Position numbers and translations under genes: made by a program. From positions 56,953,898 to 57,017,897 of the forward strand of contig NC_092521.1 in the NCBI RefSeq assembly GCF_037038585.1: a DNA stretch of 64,000 bases, written 5' to 3'. This document shows, piece after piece, positions 50,990 through 64,000 of this stretch. Every line of letters starts with the position of its first letter. Within the stretch, counting starts at the first letter, position 1. This DNA is from Patagioenas fasciata (taxonomy: Eukaryota > Chordata > Aves > Columbiformes > Columbidae). The notes below the pieces were generated by a model that searched no databases, was not told the DNA's origin, and saw only the letters and a list, made by a program, of their open reading frames with translations.

Positions 50990-53900
50990 GTAAATGCAAT
51001 TCAAGCAAACTAATCTTTTGCCAGGAGAGAAATACTTTGGTCAAATAGATCTCATGCCACTAACATTTCAGCCATACCATACCACAAGTTTGTGATCTTT
51101 CTGATATGTATTTTATAGCGATTACATATATGTATCTGTTGATGTGTGCGTATAGCTATATATCCACATACATAGCTATAGCTAAACTTTACTTGTAATA
51201 TTTAGATATTGGATGATCTTGTTAGCCCTGGACATTTTTGTGGAAATAAATTGGTTCCAAGGAATTCTATCAGGAGAAAGAGGTAGGGAAGGAAGAGGGA
51301 GAGAAGTGGGATGCCCAGATTAGCCACCATGTTGGTAATTATTTGCCTACATGTGGCAACCACCCAGTTAATGTTTCTTTTCTGCCTAGTGAGAATACTT
51401 GAAAATTACATCCTAGCCACTGAACTATAAAGTCAAATGGCTCATTCAGCACTGAGTGACGTGTACTTTTTAAATATGTTGCAGTGTGAGAGACAGACCT
51501 GCAAAGAGAGAGACTAATTCAATAACCTGTTTTGGATATGCATTGAAGTAGTAATAGATGTCAAATCCTTACTTTCAGCTGAGGGTGCTCTTGTGTAATA
51601 TAAAGATATGCTCACTTTTGAGCTAGTAAAAATAAACATTCGCTGCTCCTAAGCATCTGAGTACCTTTCAGGTATTTACTCTGTCACCTTTTCTTCTGTG
51701 GTGCTCCATTGTGAGAAATGGTGACCATATCATAGTGAAACTTGAAGGCATGCAGTAATGACTGCAGAACTAGTGCATTCTTTCAGATTTTTAAAAATTA
51801 TTCTGTAACTAATTATTATATAACTTAGTCAAGAAAAACACTAATAATTTGATTTTGTGCTCAAAGTGCGCAGTCAGCAAAGTATGACAGATATCGGTTT
51901 CCTCGCTGCCTAAGACCCTACCAGAGTTTCTTACATAGTGCACAGGGTTGAGAGTTTTGGTGGCCCATCCAGCCCCTCATGACAGAGTCCCGCCTTGCTG
52001 TCACAAAGCATGCCTGTGGGCCTTCCAAACATTGTTTATTTGTGAGAAAGAGAGCTACAATCTGGAGAGATGACTAAAAATCTGTGGATCCACAGCTGAC
52101 ACCTTTTTGACCCAGATCTGAAGTTCAGATGCAGAAATACTTGAGTCCCTTGAAATTTTAAGGTATGCTTCATAGAGTTGCTGTTTTTATAATTCATAGG
52201 CTAAGCGTGATTGTATCAGTGTTGAATCGCTGAACGTCAGTGTGTGTGAATCAGCCATCTGCCGTCAGGGCTGAGTCTTGTCTCCCTGGCTAGTGACAGT
52301 GGAGGTCATCAAACCATGATGACTCTTGGTCAGATGGGAATGGCTCAAAGTATTAACATGGCTGCGTCCAAAATAAGCCACTTTTCTTCAGCACACTGGT
52401 AGGAATGACATTTCGAGGGCTGAAATGAAGGAAGAGGAGTAGGAATAAAGGAACAGAGACTGTGTGAAGGGATATGTGAAAGGTTTGGGTGAGAGGAACA
52501 AAAGCTGGTTTTGGTAGCAGGTTTTTGAGTTAATGATGAAACCAGATGAGGAATGGAGAAACTGTCTGTGCAGGAGTGTAGCAGCCTTCAGGATTTGGAA
52601 GAGAAGCTGCATGTAGTAGGGATTTTTTTTTGATGGCTTTGATCCTTAGGTCACTGACCTAAGCGTGGTAAGGAAACTTGAGATAAAAAAATGCACGTAC
52701 TCTTATTTTGTCTAGACTTGTATTCCTTGTGTGCTTCCCAAGTGGAGAGCGATTATGGATTTTGGCACTGGTACACAGCTTGTGCATGTTTTGCTTCAAC
52801 CACCGAATGTCCTGGAAACCCAGAATACCCACAAGGTTAGATCCTTGTGTTAAACTTGCTGTGAAATCTGGGCAGGATGTGAGTTAGCACTAATGATGGG
52901 ATCCCATGCCATCTTGCTCTGCCAGGTCCTGTTTCTTTGAAGATATTGCAATCAATTAATAAAAAAGTTCTAATGCAGAAACTAAGAAAAAGATTTGACA
53001 GGAGATAACTGACCCAAACCAGAGATGACCAAATATAGTTAAGAAAGGACAGACACAAATGTATGTGCGGCTGTGGGAATTCTACCATATTACTTCACGA
53101 AAATTGCTGCCAGGCTGTTGAGAGAGCTTCCGAAATTAAGGTTGAGCTGAAACTTTAAAAATCAGGATGAAGATACCTTGCTGCACACCTCAAGAAGTAC
53201 ATTTAGTCTTTATTTGTTGCAGCCAATTCCAAAATGTGCTGTCAGGAGGTGTAGCCAAACAGGAGGGAAGAACAATTTAAAAATCCCCATTTATTCAGTA
53301 ATCATGTGGTAGGAAAATGTGAAATTTTAATTGTCTTCTGTACTTTTTCACCCCACTTGTTGGGTAATTTTTTTGAGATATTAATTCCTAATTTAGTACT
53401 TTATCTCCTTTCATGCTCCCCCTTCTCCTACCCCCCAAAAAAAAAAAACAAAATCAAAACCTGAACCACACTGGTTTAAAAATGGTACCACGCAGAGTTC
53501 ATGTAATCACGTGTAGGTTGCGGTGTGCATGAGAGGTGATGTACCTCTCTTAAAATCCTAACTGCAGGTAAAGCTGAAAATGGCTGCGACCACTTTTATG
53601 CTTTCTGTCTGTCCCCCTTTGTTCTCTCTCCCTCCCCATTCTGCTTGTGCTCACTTGCTCTCTCTTTAGTATAACACAGTTGAACAGCAGTGAAGTGTAA
53701 AATGTGCTTTTGCCAAGGTCAGTTTCTTGTGATTACTCGCCTGTGGCAACTTATGCCAGTTGCAACAGACTGAATCTCAGCAGTCCACAAAGTCACACTG
53801 GTGATTATGCAGAGGACACCCAGTGTAGGTTATAGTAACCAGAGTCTGGAATAGCTTGCAATGCTGCTGAATTTTAGCAGCTTTATTTAACTCTTCCCAT

Positions 53901-56900
53901 CTAGCTTGCGCTTGCTTCAGTAGTTTGGAATCTGTTCATGAACTGCTAGGTTGTCCTGTTCTCCGGAGACCCTCAAGGAGGATTTTCTGTAGATGAAATA
54001 CTTGTAGTTAGAGGTTGTTTCTTTTCTTATAGAGGATTGCTCAAATTTCAGGAATTCTTCATAAATAAAGAGAAGATAAAATAAAGCATCATGGATACAC
54101 TGCATCTTTTAAGTTTTACATATAGATGTATATTGGTAGTTGGCTTGCTTTTAGAAAAAATCATGAAATGCTACTCTGTTGACATTGACAGAAGAGAAAT
54201 TGTAGATCTACATAGTAAAGTATTATGGAAAAGTTTAAGAAGTAGTTTTTTGAAGCAAGAACTTAAAAGATAGTGACACACACCTTTAAAAATGTTGTAT
54301 AGACTCAAGCATCAAATAATTTTTTATTTAGAAGCTAATAATGATTCTGACTGCTGTGACTGGGGAGCAAATGTGAGATTCCAGAACATCTGTTTTAGGA
54401 GATAGGATTTGCTGGATCCTGTTTTGTTGTGCACACTGGGTTGGGTCCCACCAGGTGCTACCCGGTGGAAGCGAGACGGACCTCCACTTCCATTCCCCTT
54501 TCTGACATGTAAGCAAACATATCCCTTTATGAAAAAATGTTCTATTTAGAACAGAAAAGCGTGGACTTCCTGTTTTCTTTTGCTTATTTGTACTATCATC
54601 AACGATATACGTGATTTTATTTTCATTCTGGAAATATTTACTTTGGTAAGAAGCATTTAGTTCTTGAGCTCTGTCACAGTGATTGTGAGGTTACCTGTCT
54701 CTCACTACTGACTACTAGATTGGCAATAAGAAATCTAGGTGATCAACGGAAGGGCCACAGCTGAACTTGGGTCACCTTTGAAATTCAGTTAAGTGCAATG
54801 TTTCATTGCTTAAAATTGATTGCACATTAGATTAATTTTGAAACTACATGTTGCTGTATTAAGCGCTGCTCTCTTGTGTTTGGCTTTGGAATGATTCCTG
54901 AACACAGGTAAAATGGGTCAGCAACTGAGTCTTGATCTTGTAAACACCTTGCACAAAGCACATGAGAATGTTCCCGTTGCGCTCAGTGGAGCTCCCCACA
55001 AAACAAAGTGACGATTGAGAAATCGTCATTTGAAGGACTTCATGAAGGTTTCATCCTGTATTTTGTGTTTAAACTTGCTTTCAGGCTTACAAGGTTTATT
55101 TTTCTTGAGAAATATACTACTTGTTGCTTTTTTTTGCATGTAGGGAAGACATTGAAATTAATCTTTCGTTGCGAGTATGTTTTGGACTGACTGACCGCTT
55201 GTATGGTCGTCATAGCCTATCTGTTCCTGTTGCAATTTCAGCCCCTATTCCTTTGCTTTTACTAACATTTGTATTGACTCAACTCTTAGGAAGAATACGC
55301 TATGTTAGGTGTCTTCAGACTTTGTGAAGACAGATTGATCTGTCTACTCAGCTTTAAGTTGGAAATTCATGGTGGAAATAAGCAGTGTTTTGTGTGTCTC
55401 TGCTGTGGTATATAGGATTGTAGCACTTGCAGTGGTGCAAGTTGTCTTTAATTGTTTTAGAGAGAGATGAGGAAATGAGTGTTACCCTTAGGAAGAAACA
55501 ACCGAACTAGCAGAAGCTCAGCTGACTGCTCTGCTGTCGGCTGAGTAATGAACAGATGGGTGTGCTTGGGTGCAGTAATATAGAAGAGTTGCACTGTCCA
55601 TGCTCACCAGAGTTTCTCCCATTCATTTCCTTTAATCTTAGGGAACTTGAGGAAAGAACTATTCAGACATAGAAGCTGTTTTTAGAACCTTCGTAATGAT
55701 GTTCCTGCAGCAGGGTGCTGCTGATGCACACTCTGAGGAATTCCTCATCAGTACGTTCAGCATGAGCAAAATGTTGTTGGTTGAGATCGAGGAAGTCTGA
55801 GTGAAAGCCTGAACTCATTCAAATAGCTCTGCAGAGCTCCTATCCAATTGTAAAAAAAATAATTAAAACTTCACTTTTTCTTAAGTTCTTGACTCCTGGA
55901 TTCTGGGTGGTAGCAGAGATGCTTTGCCACACACAATAAAGGTAGATGTGTTTTTACTGGACCAGTGAGAATCCAGAGCCTTTGAAGTCTTGAAAGATTT
56001 TGCAGACTAATTTTTTTCACTCATGGGCTGAGATACAAAAGCTTGTTAAGGGACTTATCAGTACAATCCCTAGTAGTTTTAAAGGGAGTTCTCTAAATCA
56101 GTGTCCTGGTCAGCTTTGCAACATTTACTGTGCTAATTGAGGTGTGCTGGAAATAAGTATTTTAACATACAAATAGGATCCTGCCTTTGTAATACTCCTG
56201 CAATGTGTGAGGACCATAAAGGGTGTCCCTTTCTGAAGGCAACCACTGCACTCTCCTTGTAAAAGCAGAGGAGGGCCTAGCATTTGGTGTACTCAGCACT
56301 GTATTAATTGTATTAGACACACACTGGGGAAATGAGCAGTAAATTTGAGTTGTACAGCAAAACATCTCTCTTCTATTTTCTTCATTTTATTATTGTTACT
56401 ATTATTTTTTTTGACTCAATATTTATCTTGCTTTGGCAGCAGAAGTAGTATCTCATCTTAAGCATTCAGTTCACCTTCTGACATGGGGGAGTATCTGAGA
56501 AGTGGGAGCCAATAGAGTCAATAAATTTAGACAGAGAAAACATTCTCAAGTTCCATATGAAAGATGTTTATTCCAAATAAAGGCCTATGTTAATGTGAGT
56601 GAACAGGAAGTATGAAATAGTTATCACCCGTACATTCTTGGAAGATGAAGGGGAGGCCAGCTGATTGCTTTTAGTGGCAATATTACCTTTAAGCTTCTAA
56701 CAGGTTTTAGTAAATGCTAATTTTACATTTCTGTTGTGACAAGAAAGCATCTTCCATCCTAATGGTTTCCTCTTTATCAGATGGGCCAAATACAGTTATC
56801 ACAAAGAAGGCTTAGGAGTCAGGATTTCTTATGGTCTGTTGCTTATGGCTTCAGCACCTGAATCACTGCATGGACTAGGATGGTCTATAATGTGACTTCA

Positions 56901-59900
56901 GCTTCCCCATGGGAAATACTGGCTAATAATTTCCTGCCTCACGGGTGCATATGAAGATTAACTTCATGGAACGAGTGAAGTATTTATTAATAAATGATGG
57001 TTATTGATGTGTCACTTCCTTGTTCATAGCAGTGACATTGGCAAGATATTACTCCTGAGGGGAATGTAGATGAGCACATAAAAGATACACATTCAAGTAA
57101 TTTTCATCACCCTTTGCCAAAGACTGTGTATTCAGTAGTGTCCACGTTAGTACTACTGTTTTAATTTTAAAATATTAAAGGAGTAATGCCACCAAATACA
57201 AAGGCAGAACCCAAGGTCATGCTCACTTATTCTGTCTTCAGATCCCAGCTACTGGAATGTCTTTGATAATCTTTCTTTTCTTTAAAGGCCTGTTAACTGA
57301 GAAAATAGGTGAAGCAGCATACATTTTAAATCCAGCTACAGTTTAGAAGTTTAATCTTGCTGCATGTTTTCTGCAGTACATGATTAAATTTTGAAGTGCC
57401 TGACAGGATCATGGGTATTTAATTTTTTTTTTCATTTCTCACATTTTTCGTAACTGAGGTTAAAGAGAAATAAGATATTTTGCCAATCTCTTTCCAGTGT
57501 CAGAGCTGTCATTTGGCCTGTGATTGGAGGTGTGGGAAAATGAGCATTGCTTTACATTTCTTTCAGTGGTCAGCTTGAAGGATGTGACTGAGCAGTAAGG
57601 TCATACAGGGTATTTTTAGATGCTTTTACTATTTTATTAGCTCCTTAATGAAAAAGGCCTTTGGATATTTACATGTTGTTTCTGTGTAGGTTTAGACTTC
57701 TGTGGTTTTTTTTCTATTATAAATTTAAAAAATGATCTTTTGATAAATGTCCCCCAGGCTTAAACTGAAATTGCTTCATAGAGCTTTTCTTTTCCGGGTA
57801 TGGGTTTGAAAAGAAGTAGTAAAATCAATGTGAAGGGCAGAGAAGGGAGAATGCCCTTGAAAACCCAATTTGCCATAAAAGCTGAGGCACAAAGGTAATT
57901 TTTGACATGGTGCTGAGTATCCAAGCTCTTGTGTGGAAGGAGCAGTGATGATCTTGCTTACACCCATTGGTTCCTCTGCCATCGTCTCATTGAAGTGAGA
58001 TTCCTTTTTTCTTTTTTTTGTAGTGTTTTCCTCGAATTTACCAAAACACTACATTTGAAAAAAAGAAGCAAATTCAGCAGCTTTACTACATCTCAGCTGC
58101 TTTTATGAATCAGTGTTATCTGAGATGCTGACAGTGACTGAGCTGCGTCTTAATGAGTCTTTCATTGAGGTGTCAATCAGAAAGGTCCCGTTCCCTGTCC
58201 CCCCGCGGTGGCCAGCAGGACGTGCACCCTGTAGAAGACAGCTTGGGAAGGTGGTCAGATGTGGTCAGTGTCCTCTGCAGGATTCCACTGCTGTGGGGAT
58301 TTGTGGAAGGTTACTGGTGGTAACTTTAAACCATCATTATGAACATACATAAGAGAGGTATTCAGAACTGAAAATACATAGTTGATTTAATGCTTTATAT
58401 TAGATTTTTGTAATGAAAACGAGAGTTTGAGTTTCTCTCCTATGTTATTGATGGAGTTTTTTCTCTCTTGAAAATTAAACCTGAAGCAATGACGTATGAA
58501 TCATACTTTGTGTCCCACTTACAGATTTAACTTGACTCATCGGTGATTTTTCTTCTGGCGTGATTAGGGAGAAATGCTGGTTTTGTTTTCATGTGTGGTT
58601 TTTAATTACTATTGACTGTTGAATAAAGATAGAGATGAAGGCAGTCCAGCTAGACACCTGATTTTATTCAGGTCTGTGCTTCTCAGGAATCACATCACAG
58701 AGTGAAGTTTTGTAGGACTGCATAAGAGAGACCATAAAATGCAATATTGGATTCTTCAGTGTTAGTGTCAAACAGGGATGGTAACAAGTGAGTCCTAAGA
58801 GCTCATTATTTTGCTTGTAGTTCCTTTGCCTGAATAGTTTTCAGTTGTATAAGATACCAAAAAAAAAAAAATCTCATGTCTGGAAAATACCTGCTGCAAA
58901 TAAATCCTGTAACACAGAGGTTTTGATTTCTAGGTTTTCTGTAAGTCACTCTCTATCTAGTGATAATACACATTTGTAAACAACTTGCACTGGTCACCTA
59001 ACTTCTACTATACTTAATAGTCCTTATTTTATTGGGTAACATTATTTTTAACATTACATTTATCTTGCATTATAACCACATGAACAACATTTTTTAGTGC
59101 TGATTTTGTGGAAACTTGAAAAGCACAGCCCGACTTCGGTAGTGCTTTCTAACTATAGGAATTTATAAGCATCTAGAATTAACACATTAAAGCACTATAA
59201 AACTAGTTTCTTGCAACCACATAGCTTTTTCTGTGTTAAGGTGTTCTATACTTACTTTATTCATTTGTCCGATATCTAAATACTTTTGTATCTTTTGTAG
59301 AAACTAAAAATCTTTTAGTTAGGCTTCTCAGAACCTCTGTTTTTATTTGCATGCTTTTATTAGCCTTGATGACTGAAATCTTACATACAAACAACAAATA
59401 CTTTAACCTGTTCAATATTATGTAATAATCTCCATCTAACCATACATTCATTGTCAGAACTTGACACAAGGGATTTGTTTCATTCAGCATAGCACTTCTT
59501 TCCCAATTATCTGTAAGGAAAACACAAATGGATGTGGCGTTTGTGCAGTGATGGAGCTATACAAGGCATTTTCTTAAGAAACTGAAGCGTGTGTTGTTCT
59601 GATATTTGTGAAGACTCAAAATCCTTATCTTTACGACCCATCAGTACATCCTTCATCCTTTAACTGAAGTCCTGAACTGAAGCATCTTTAAAAGCCAGTT
59701 TACATAATTGATGACGTGAAAGCTGTTGGAGCAGCTACAGAAGAGAGAGATGTGACAGATGCGTAGGATATCTGCATGCACAGATTATGGACAAATGAAT
59801 ATATCATAGCTCAGATGCACAGAATCTCTCTGCAGGTATGTGAGAAACCAGACTGTTCTCCTGTGTCTTGTTGGTGTGTGGTCATTCATCTCTGGGGAAT

Positions 59901-62900
59901 GAAACCTGCTTGGTTCTTACATGGCAGAACCAGGCCAGGTATTTCTTTTGCATTACACAATGAGTAGGAAAACTTTCCTGCCAAGGATGGAACAGATAAA
60001 TGTGACAGTAATATTTGTTGTAGGGCTTTTCACCAAAGAATGAGCTTCTTTGCTATGACTGGCTCTTACTGCCAGGTGACTCTTCCCTCCTTTCACACTG
60101 ACCGAGCAGCCGTCCCTAATTCAAAAAGCAAAGAAAAAAAACCTTGCTCTCAAATTCCCCATTTCTGTTCTCTGCTGGAGGCATCCAGTTTTCTTGATAA
60201 TGATCTAATCTGTTGCATAACCGGCGAACACGGAGCCTGCTGCCACAGCCTGCTTCTTTCTTGGCACTGCTGGAAGGCTTCAAAGAGAGACTGTCTGTGT
60301 GAGGCGACTGCTCTACCAGCAAGACCAAGGGGATCAAAGCATATGTTTAGGAATGGAAAACAACAAAAAGAGAAGCGGTTACCACATGGTCGCCATCCTG
60401 AAACTGAAACCAGCCTCACGGAAATATTTTTAACTTAAGGATGATTATTTCGAATTTTACAGAGTGAGAAAAGACATGGGATTTTCAAGGAAAATTGACA
60501 AACATTTTATTTTGTAGATACTTGGTATGGGGAAGACTGTCTTTCAAAAGATGGATGTGTTGACAGTTGTATGCAGCTTAATTGTTTTTGCATGATTTTG
60601 TGCTGCATCACGTTGCGTTCTTGGCTCCTCTGATGTTTTCAATTAGCAAGTTTTAAAATTAAATCAGTTTGAAAAATTACTTGAAAGTAAGAAAAAAATT
60701 GTAGGAAAGTTTTATGTAGTAATATTCTTTGAAGGTTGGACAGTTGTTTCAAGATTGCATTTAATGAGCTTGGAAAAATACACTGGTTTGTGGAGGTGGT
60801 TGTTTCTTTTTTCTTAAATTTCACAATAAATGGAAAAAATTTCGTATTATCCCCCCAGTGTTTTGAATGAAGATGCCTGATTGTTCAGGAGAGATCTGAT
60901 TTATGAGCATCTAATTTATCTTTCAGTGAGTTTCATGAATCAAGATTAATTATTATTCCTTGTACTTTAGGTATGGTTTACATTATTATGCAACATTGGC
61001 TTAAACTGATCCTTTTTCAGTGTCAAATGTTGATTGTTTTCCACTTACAGTTCTGAATGTTTTTCTTTAATGCCACAGGAAAATACGCCTGTGCTGATTT
61101 AGTAAGCCATCGTAAGGGAAATGTAGGCATCTCAGCTGTATGTTATTGGGGAAACTTGCTACAATATCCAAAATATTAAATGAAAATAAACCATACAGCT
61201 TTCACAGCGCCAGCTTTATGGCATTGTCATTGTCCCTAACATTTACTGTGATAGGACTTTGTGATTTTTATGTTAGGGAAAATGACAGTGACGTGACTTT
61301 CATATTCATTGGCTCCCTTATGAGGGAGGCAAAGGGAAGTTGGAGATATTGTAAACTTACTCTTTCCATACTGTCCTCGTTATTGTCTAGACTTCTGTAT
61401 GATTTAGTGGTACTGACTATGCCTGGTATTCCTGCGGTGGTGTGGTGACTGAAATGCAAAGCACAGCATGATTACCCTGGATAGAGATGGACTAGAACAT
61501 AGCACCCTGATGAAGTATAATATACGGCACTTTTCCCACACCTAATTTTTGAATGATGTAACTAGAATTTTGGATGCCACTCTTTCTTTCATGAGGCAGA
61601 TTTATATTTACAAAATTCTACATTCTAATGAGATTTTTGTCCTGATAATTATAGTAGGAAGCCACATTTCACCTTTCTTCTTTGCCTGCCTTGCTCTCTG
61701 CGGTGATGTTTGTTTCTTCAGTGGTACTTCTGGTGGGGCAGGGAAGAAGGGATGCTTTGTCAGACCAGACCCTTTTGAGACTTCCGCTACAGACGTTGAG
61801 CTACATTTTAAAGAACATGAGCAACCTGTGTATTTTCAAATATGTGATAGACGTACTCAGAAATTATCCTGAAGGTCACAGGAAGTATTTTCCTTATACA
61901 AAACCAGACCCTTTCTTGGAAACATCGGTCTTTGAAACTTTCCTTTAAAATGTCTGCCTCTTTAACAAGGGCCAAACAAGGTTATTTTTCTTTGTCACCC
62001 TTTACAAAACTGCTGCCTTCTGACTGAAGTGGAAATATTTTAGAAATTAAGACTTAGGGCATAGACTCAGCATGAAAAAATTCAGCTCAATGTTTCAAGT
62101 TTAGTGGAGTTTTAAATAACTTCAAGGATGGACAGTGTTCTCATCCCCAATGGCAATGCTGAGGGTCAGCTTTATTGATCCTGTCTCTTGTTTGAGCAAC
62201 ACTATCACCAGTTTACTAGTTGCCATAATAATGTTTAATAACTGTTTGTTTGTTTGTTTAATATTTGTCTGTCGTTCCCTTATTAATACAACAGATTCAT
62301 GGGGATGAAGCTGTGTGTGCTTAGTGGAGCCTCCTCCTCTCCTCTTTTTGGGTCATTGAAATCTCTGCTTTTGAGAGGCTTTTGTACTTTGTTGTTATGT
62401 TGAGGGTGTTTTTGACAGGGAGTCAATGCTCAGATTGCTGTTTTAGTTACTATGGAGAAGCTGTCCCACAGGAAGGCTTATGCTCTGTTTTCTGAAGATG
62501 GTCAAACGCTGAATTTGCCCCGCTTCCTCTCAACTTGCAGTTCTGAAGTTCGTTTTGTACCAGTTGCCTTTAGACTGAAAATTCCTTTGGCTCATACACG
62601 CTTCCTTTTACGCTTTGGAATCTGTTGTGTCCTGGTGGAAAAAGAAAAATCAGAATGAAAGAGGAGCATATCCTGAAAGCCAGCATATCACATGAATGTA
62701 TAATAGCTGTAGTCTGATGGTGGGATTTGGTTGAGAGAGAACTATCGCATGGCTATCTTGGAACTGAGTTTACTGGAGGTTTCTGGTATATACTGATGTA
62801 TGTCTGTTGATTCCTCCACTTGTGAGTATAGTTTCCTTATGTGACATGATAGATTGTGATGTTCTTTTTTATGTCATGGAGCAGATAGGAGTAATTTAAA

Positions 62901-64000
62901 TAAGTTTGTTTCCGTAGGGAAACACTTCCTGAGTCTGAGCTGAATGGCAACACCACATATACTTTGGTTCTTATATAGTTGTTTTTTTTTTTTCTGATGC
63001 CTTCTGTAGTTTTTCTTTGTATCTGATATATTGAACACCATTTAAAGAGGTAGCTACATTAAGGTGTAGTTCGAAGTGGCAGAAAACCCTACGAAACTGA
63101 GAACTTTATCCAGAAATAGATAGTGGAAGGTTCTGAAAGCATTTTATTTTCATCTGCTCTGTCAGCGTCTTTGCTGGTTGAGACGCTTACTCTTAAGGCC
63201 ACTATTCTCAGACTGGTTAGGTTGTGTGATTTTTATTATTATTATTTTTTTAAGCTTTTACCTCTGGTGATGGGAAGGCAATACCACAGCGTTCGAAGAG
63301 CCCAAAGGTTTGACAGCGTTGTGCTGCAGTGGCGGCTTCCAACCTGATCCTGTGCAGTCCTCTGTGATGTGCAGGGAAGGGGCCTTTTTCTCCTCATCCT
63401 TTCATTTCCTTTAAATGACCTGTTAAACACTTGAGAAGGAACGGACTTTTTGGCAAAAAAAGTTTTCCACACAATAAGAAAAGTTGTAGGAGAGGAGATT
63501 CAGAGAGGGAACGGTTTTCTAGGTTATGCCTGGAGAATTATTCAGATTCAGGAAAGACTTCAGAACATGGGGCTAAGCCTCGACATCCTTTCAAATTCCT
63601 GACTGGACTAAAGACAGATCAAACTCTCGTCAATTATCTGCAGTTGCAGAGGTATTTTAAAGGCCTTTTAGCTGGCTGGTGAGAGAGTCTGAAGACGTAA
63701 AAAATGCTTTCTGGTCAAACTTTTTTCAAGGCATGATATGGGTTGAGGAAAAGAGTAGACTTCTATAGAGGGTCTTAAGGCTTCAAAAATTGAAGGAATA
63801 GCAGTGTTATCATATAACCCATGAGGAAGCTGAGACATAAAAGCTGTGTGTCCCCAGGTCACACTGCAGATAGTTTTCAAAGGCTGGGATTAGAACCAAG
63901 GTGTTTTTTTCTGTCTCCTTTCTAGCTGTAAAAATAACACGTTTTTTGTCCAGAATTTCGACACTGAAATCCTTAAGTTAAACCTGAAGGAGTTCTTAAA
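50990..64000. other. Gene-free stretch to the right edge, 51-64 kb
   Basis: AT-rich DNA with no recognisable exon, RNA gene or interspersed repeat. Moderately GC-rich patches occur at 58180-58260 and 60050-60420; the latter has a 132-codon plus frame and an 89-codon minus frame, neither with motifs. Minor items are a (TTTG)n run at 62243-62259 and A- or T-runs at 53437-53450 and 62981-62993. Confidence 0.5.
51153..51178. repeat. Short AT-rich inverted repeat (hairpin)
   Basis: TAGCTATATAT and ATACATAGCTA form an 11-bp stem with one imperfect pair around a CCAC loop. It is too short and AT-rich to suggest a microRNA precursor. Confidence 0.7.

Noticed and set aside
59776-59836. Open segment RLWTNEYIIAQMHRISLQ ending at a good donor CAG|GTATGTGAG
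   Set aside because: The upstream acceptor lacks a pyrimidine tract and only one frame is open. It was not strong enough to list as an exon.
1-64000. CRISPR array, bacterial-type operon, ribosomal RNA, tRNA cluster or intact endogenous retrovirus
   Set aside because: No regularly spaced direct repeats, no closely packed co-directional genes, no rRNA/tRNA signature words and no paired long terminal repeats or retroviral gag/pol/env motifs were seen. All RT sequence is CR1 type.

Overview
The window looks like avian nuclear DNA. It is AT-rich and poor in repeats. Almost all recognisable interspersed repeats are CR1 LINEs with the ATTCTATG-type 3' tail, plus two short TA-flanked DNA-transposon remnants (MITEs). 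A single GC-rich CpG island has the look of a housekeeping or developmental promoter. The species cannot be named from the sequence. Other sauropsids also carry CR1, so 'bird' is an inference from the low repeat load and the repeat mix.

Layout. A long antisense CR1 pol remnant (about 279-1800) lies at the left end, followed by about 5.8 kb with no recognisable gene. A second antisense CR1 (about 7597-8028) directly abuts a CpG island (about 8035-9270). Inside the island, a strong plus-strand splice donor at 8563/8564 suggests a largely untranslated first exon of an unidentified gene running to the right. From there to the right edge (about 55 kb) the sequence reads like a long first intron or intergenic DNA. 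I recognise no protein family in any frame outside the CR1 copies. Further CR1 copies lie at about 21060-21110 (trace), 21413-21738, 25803-26320, 40184-41154 (one CR1 nested in another) and 44980-45255. The MITEs lie at 31240-31507 and 32748-32957.

Genes. The only recognisable coding sequence is broken CR1 ORF2 (reverse transcriptase and its C-terminal region). Four short stretches with splice-site-like borders (12359-12420, 18714-18776, 42535-42609, 50859-50989) are listed as low-confidence exon candidates. The first and third have compatible phase for an ATG-containing exon joined to a following exon. Most other open frames are short chance ORFs in AT-rich DNA, or stop-poor frames caused by the CpG island.

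I found no CRISPR array, bacterial-type operon, rRNA or tRNA gene, and no convincing undescribed system. The most noteworthy structures are the nested CR1, the MITE with a doubled right end, the CR1/CpG-island junction with a G-quadruplex motif just past the donor, and the exon candidates.
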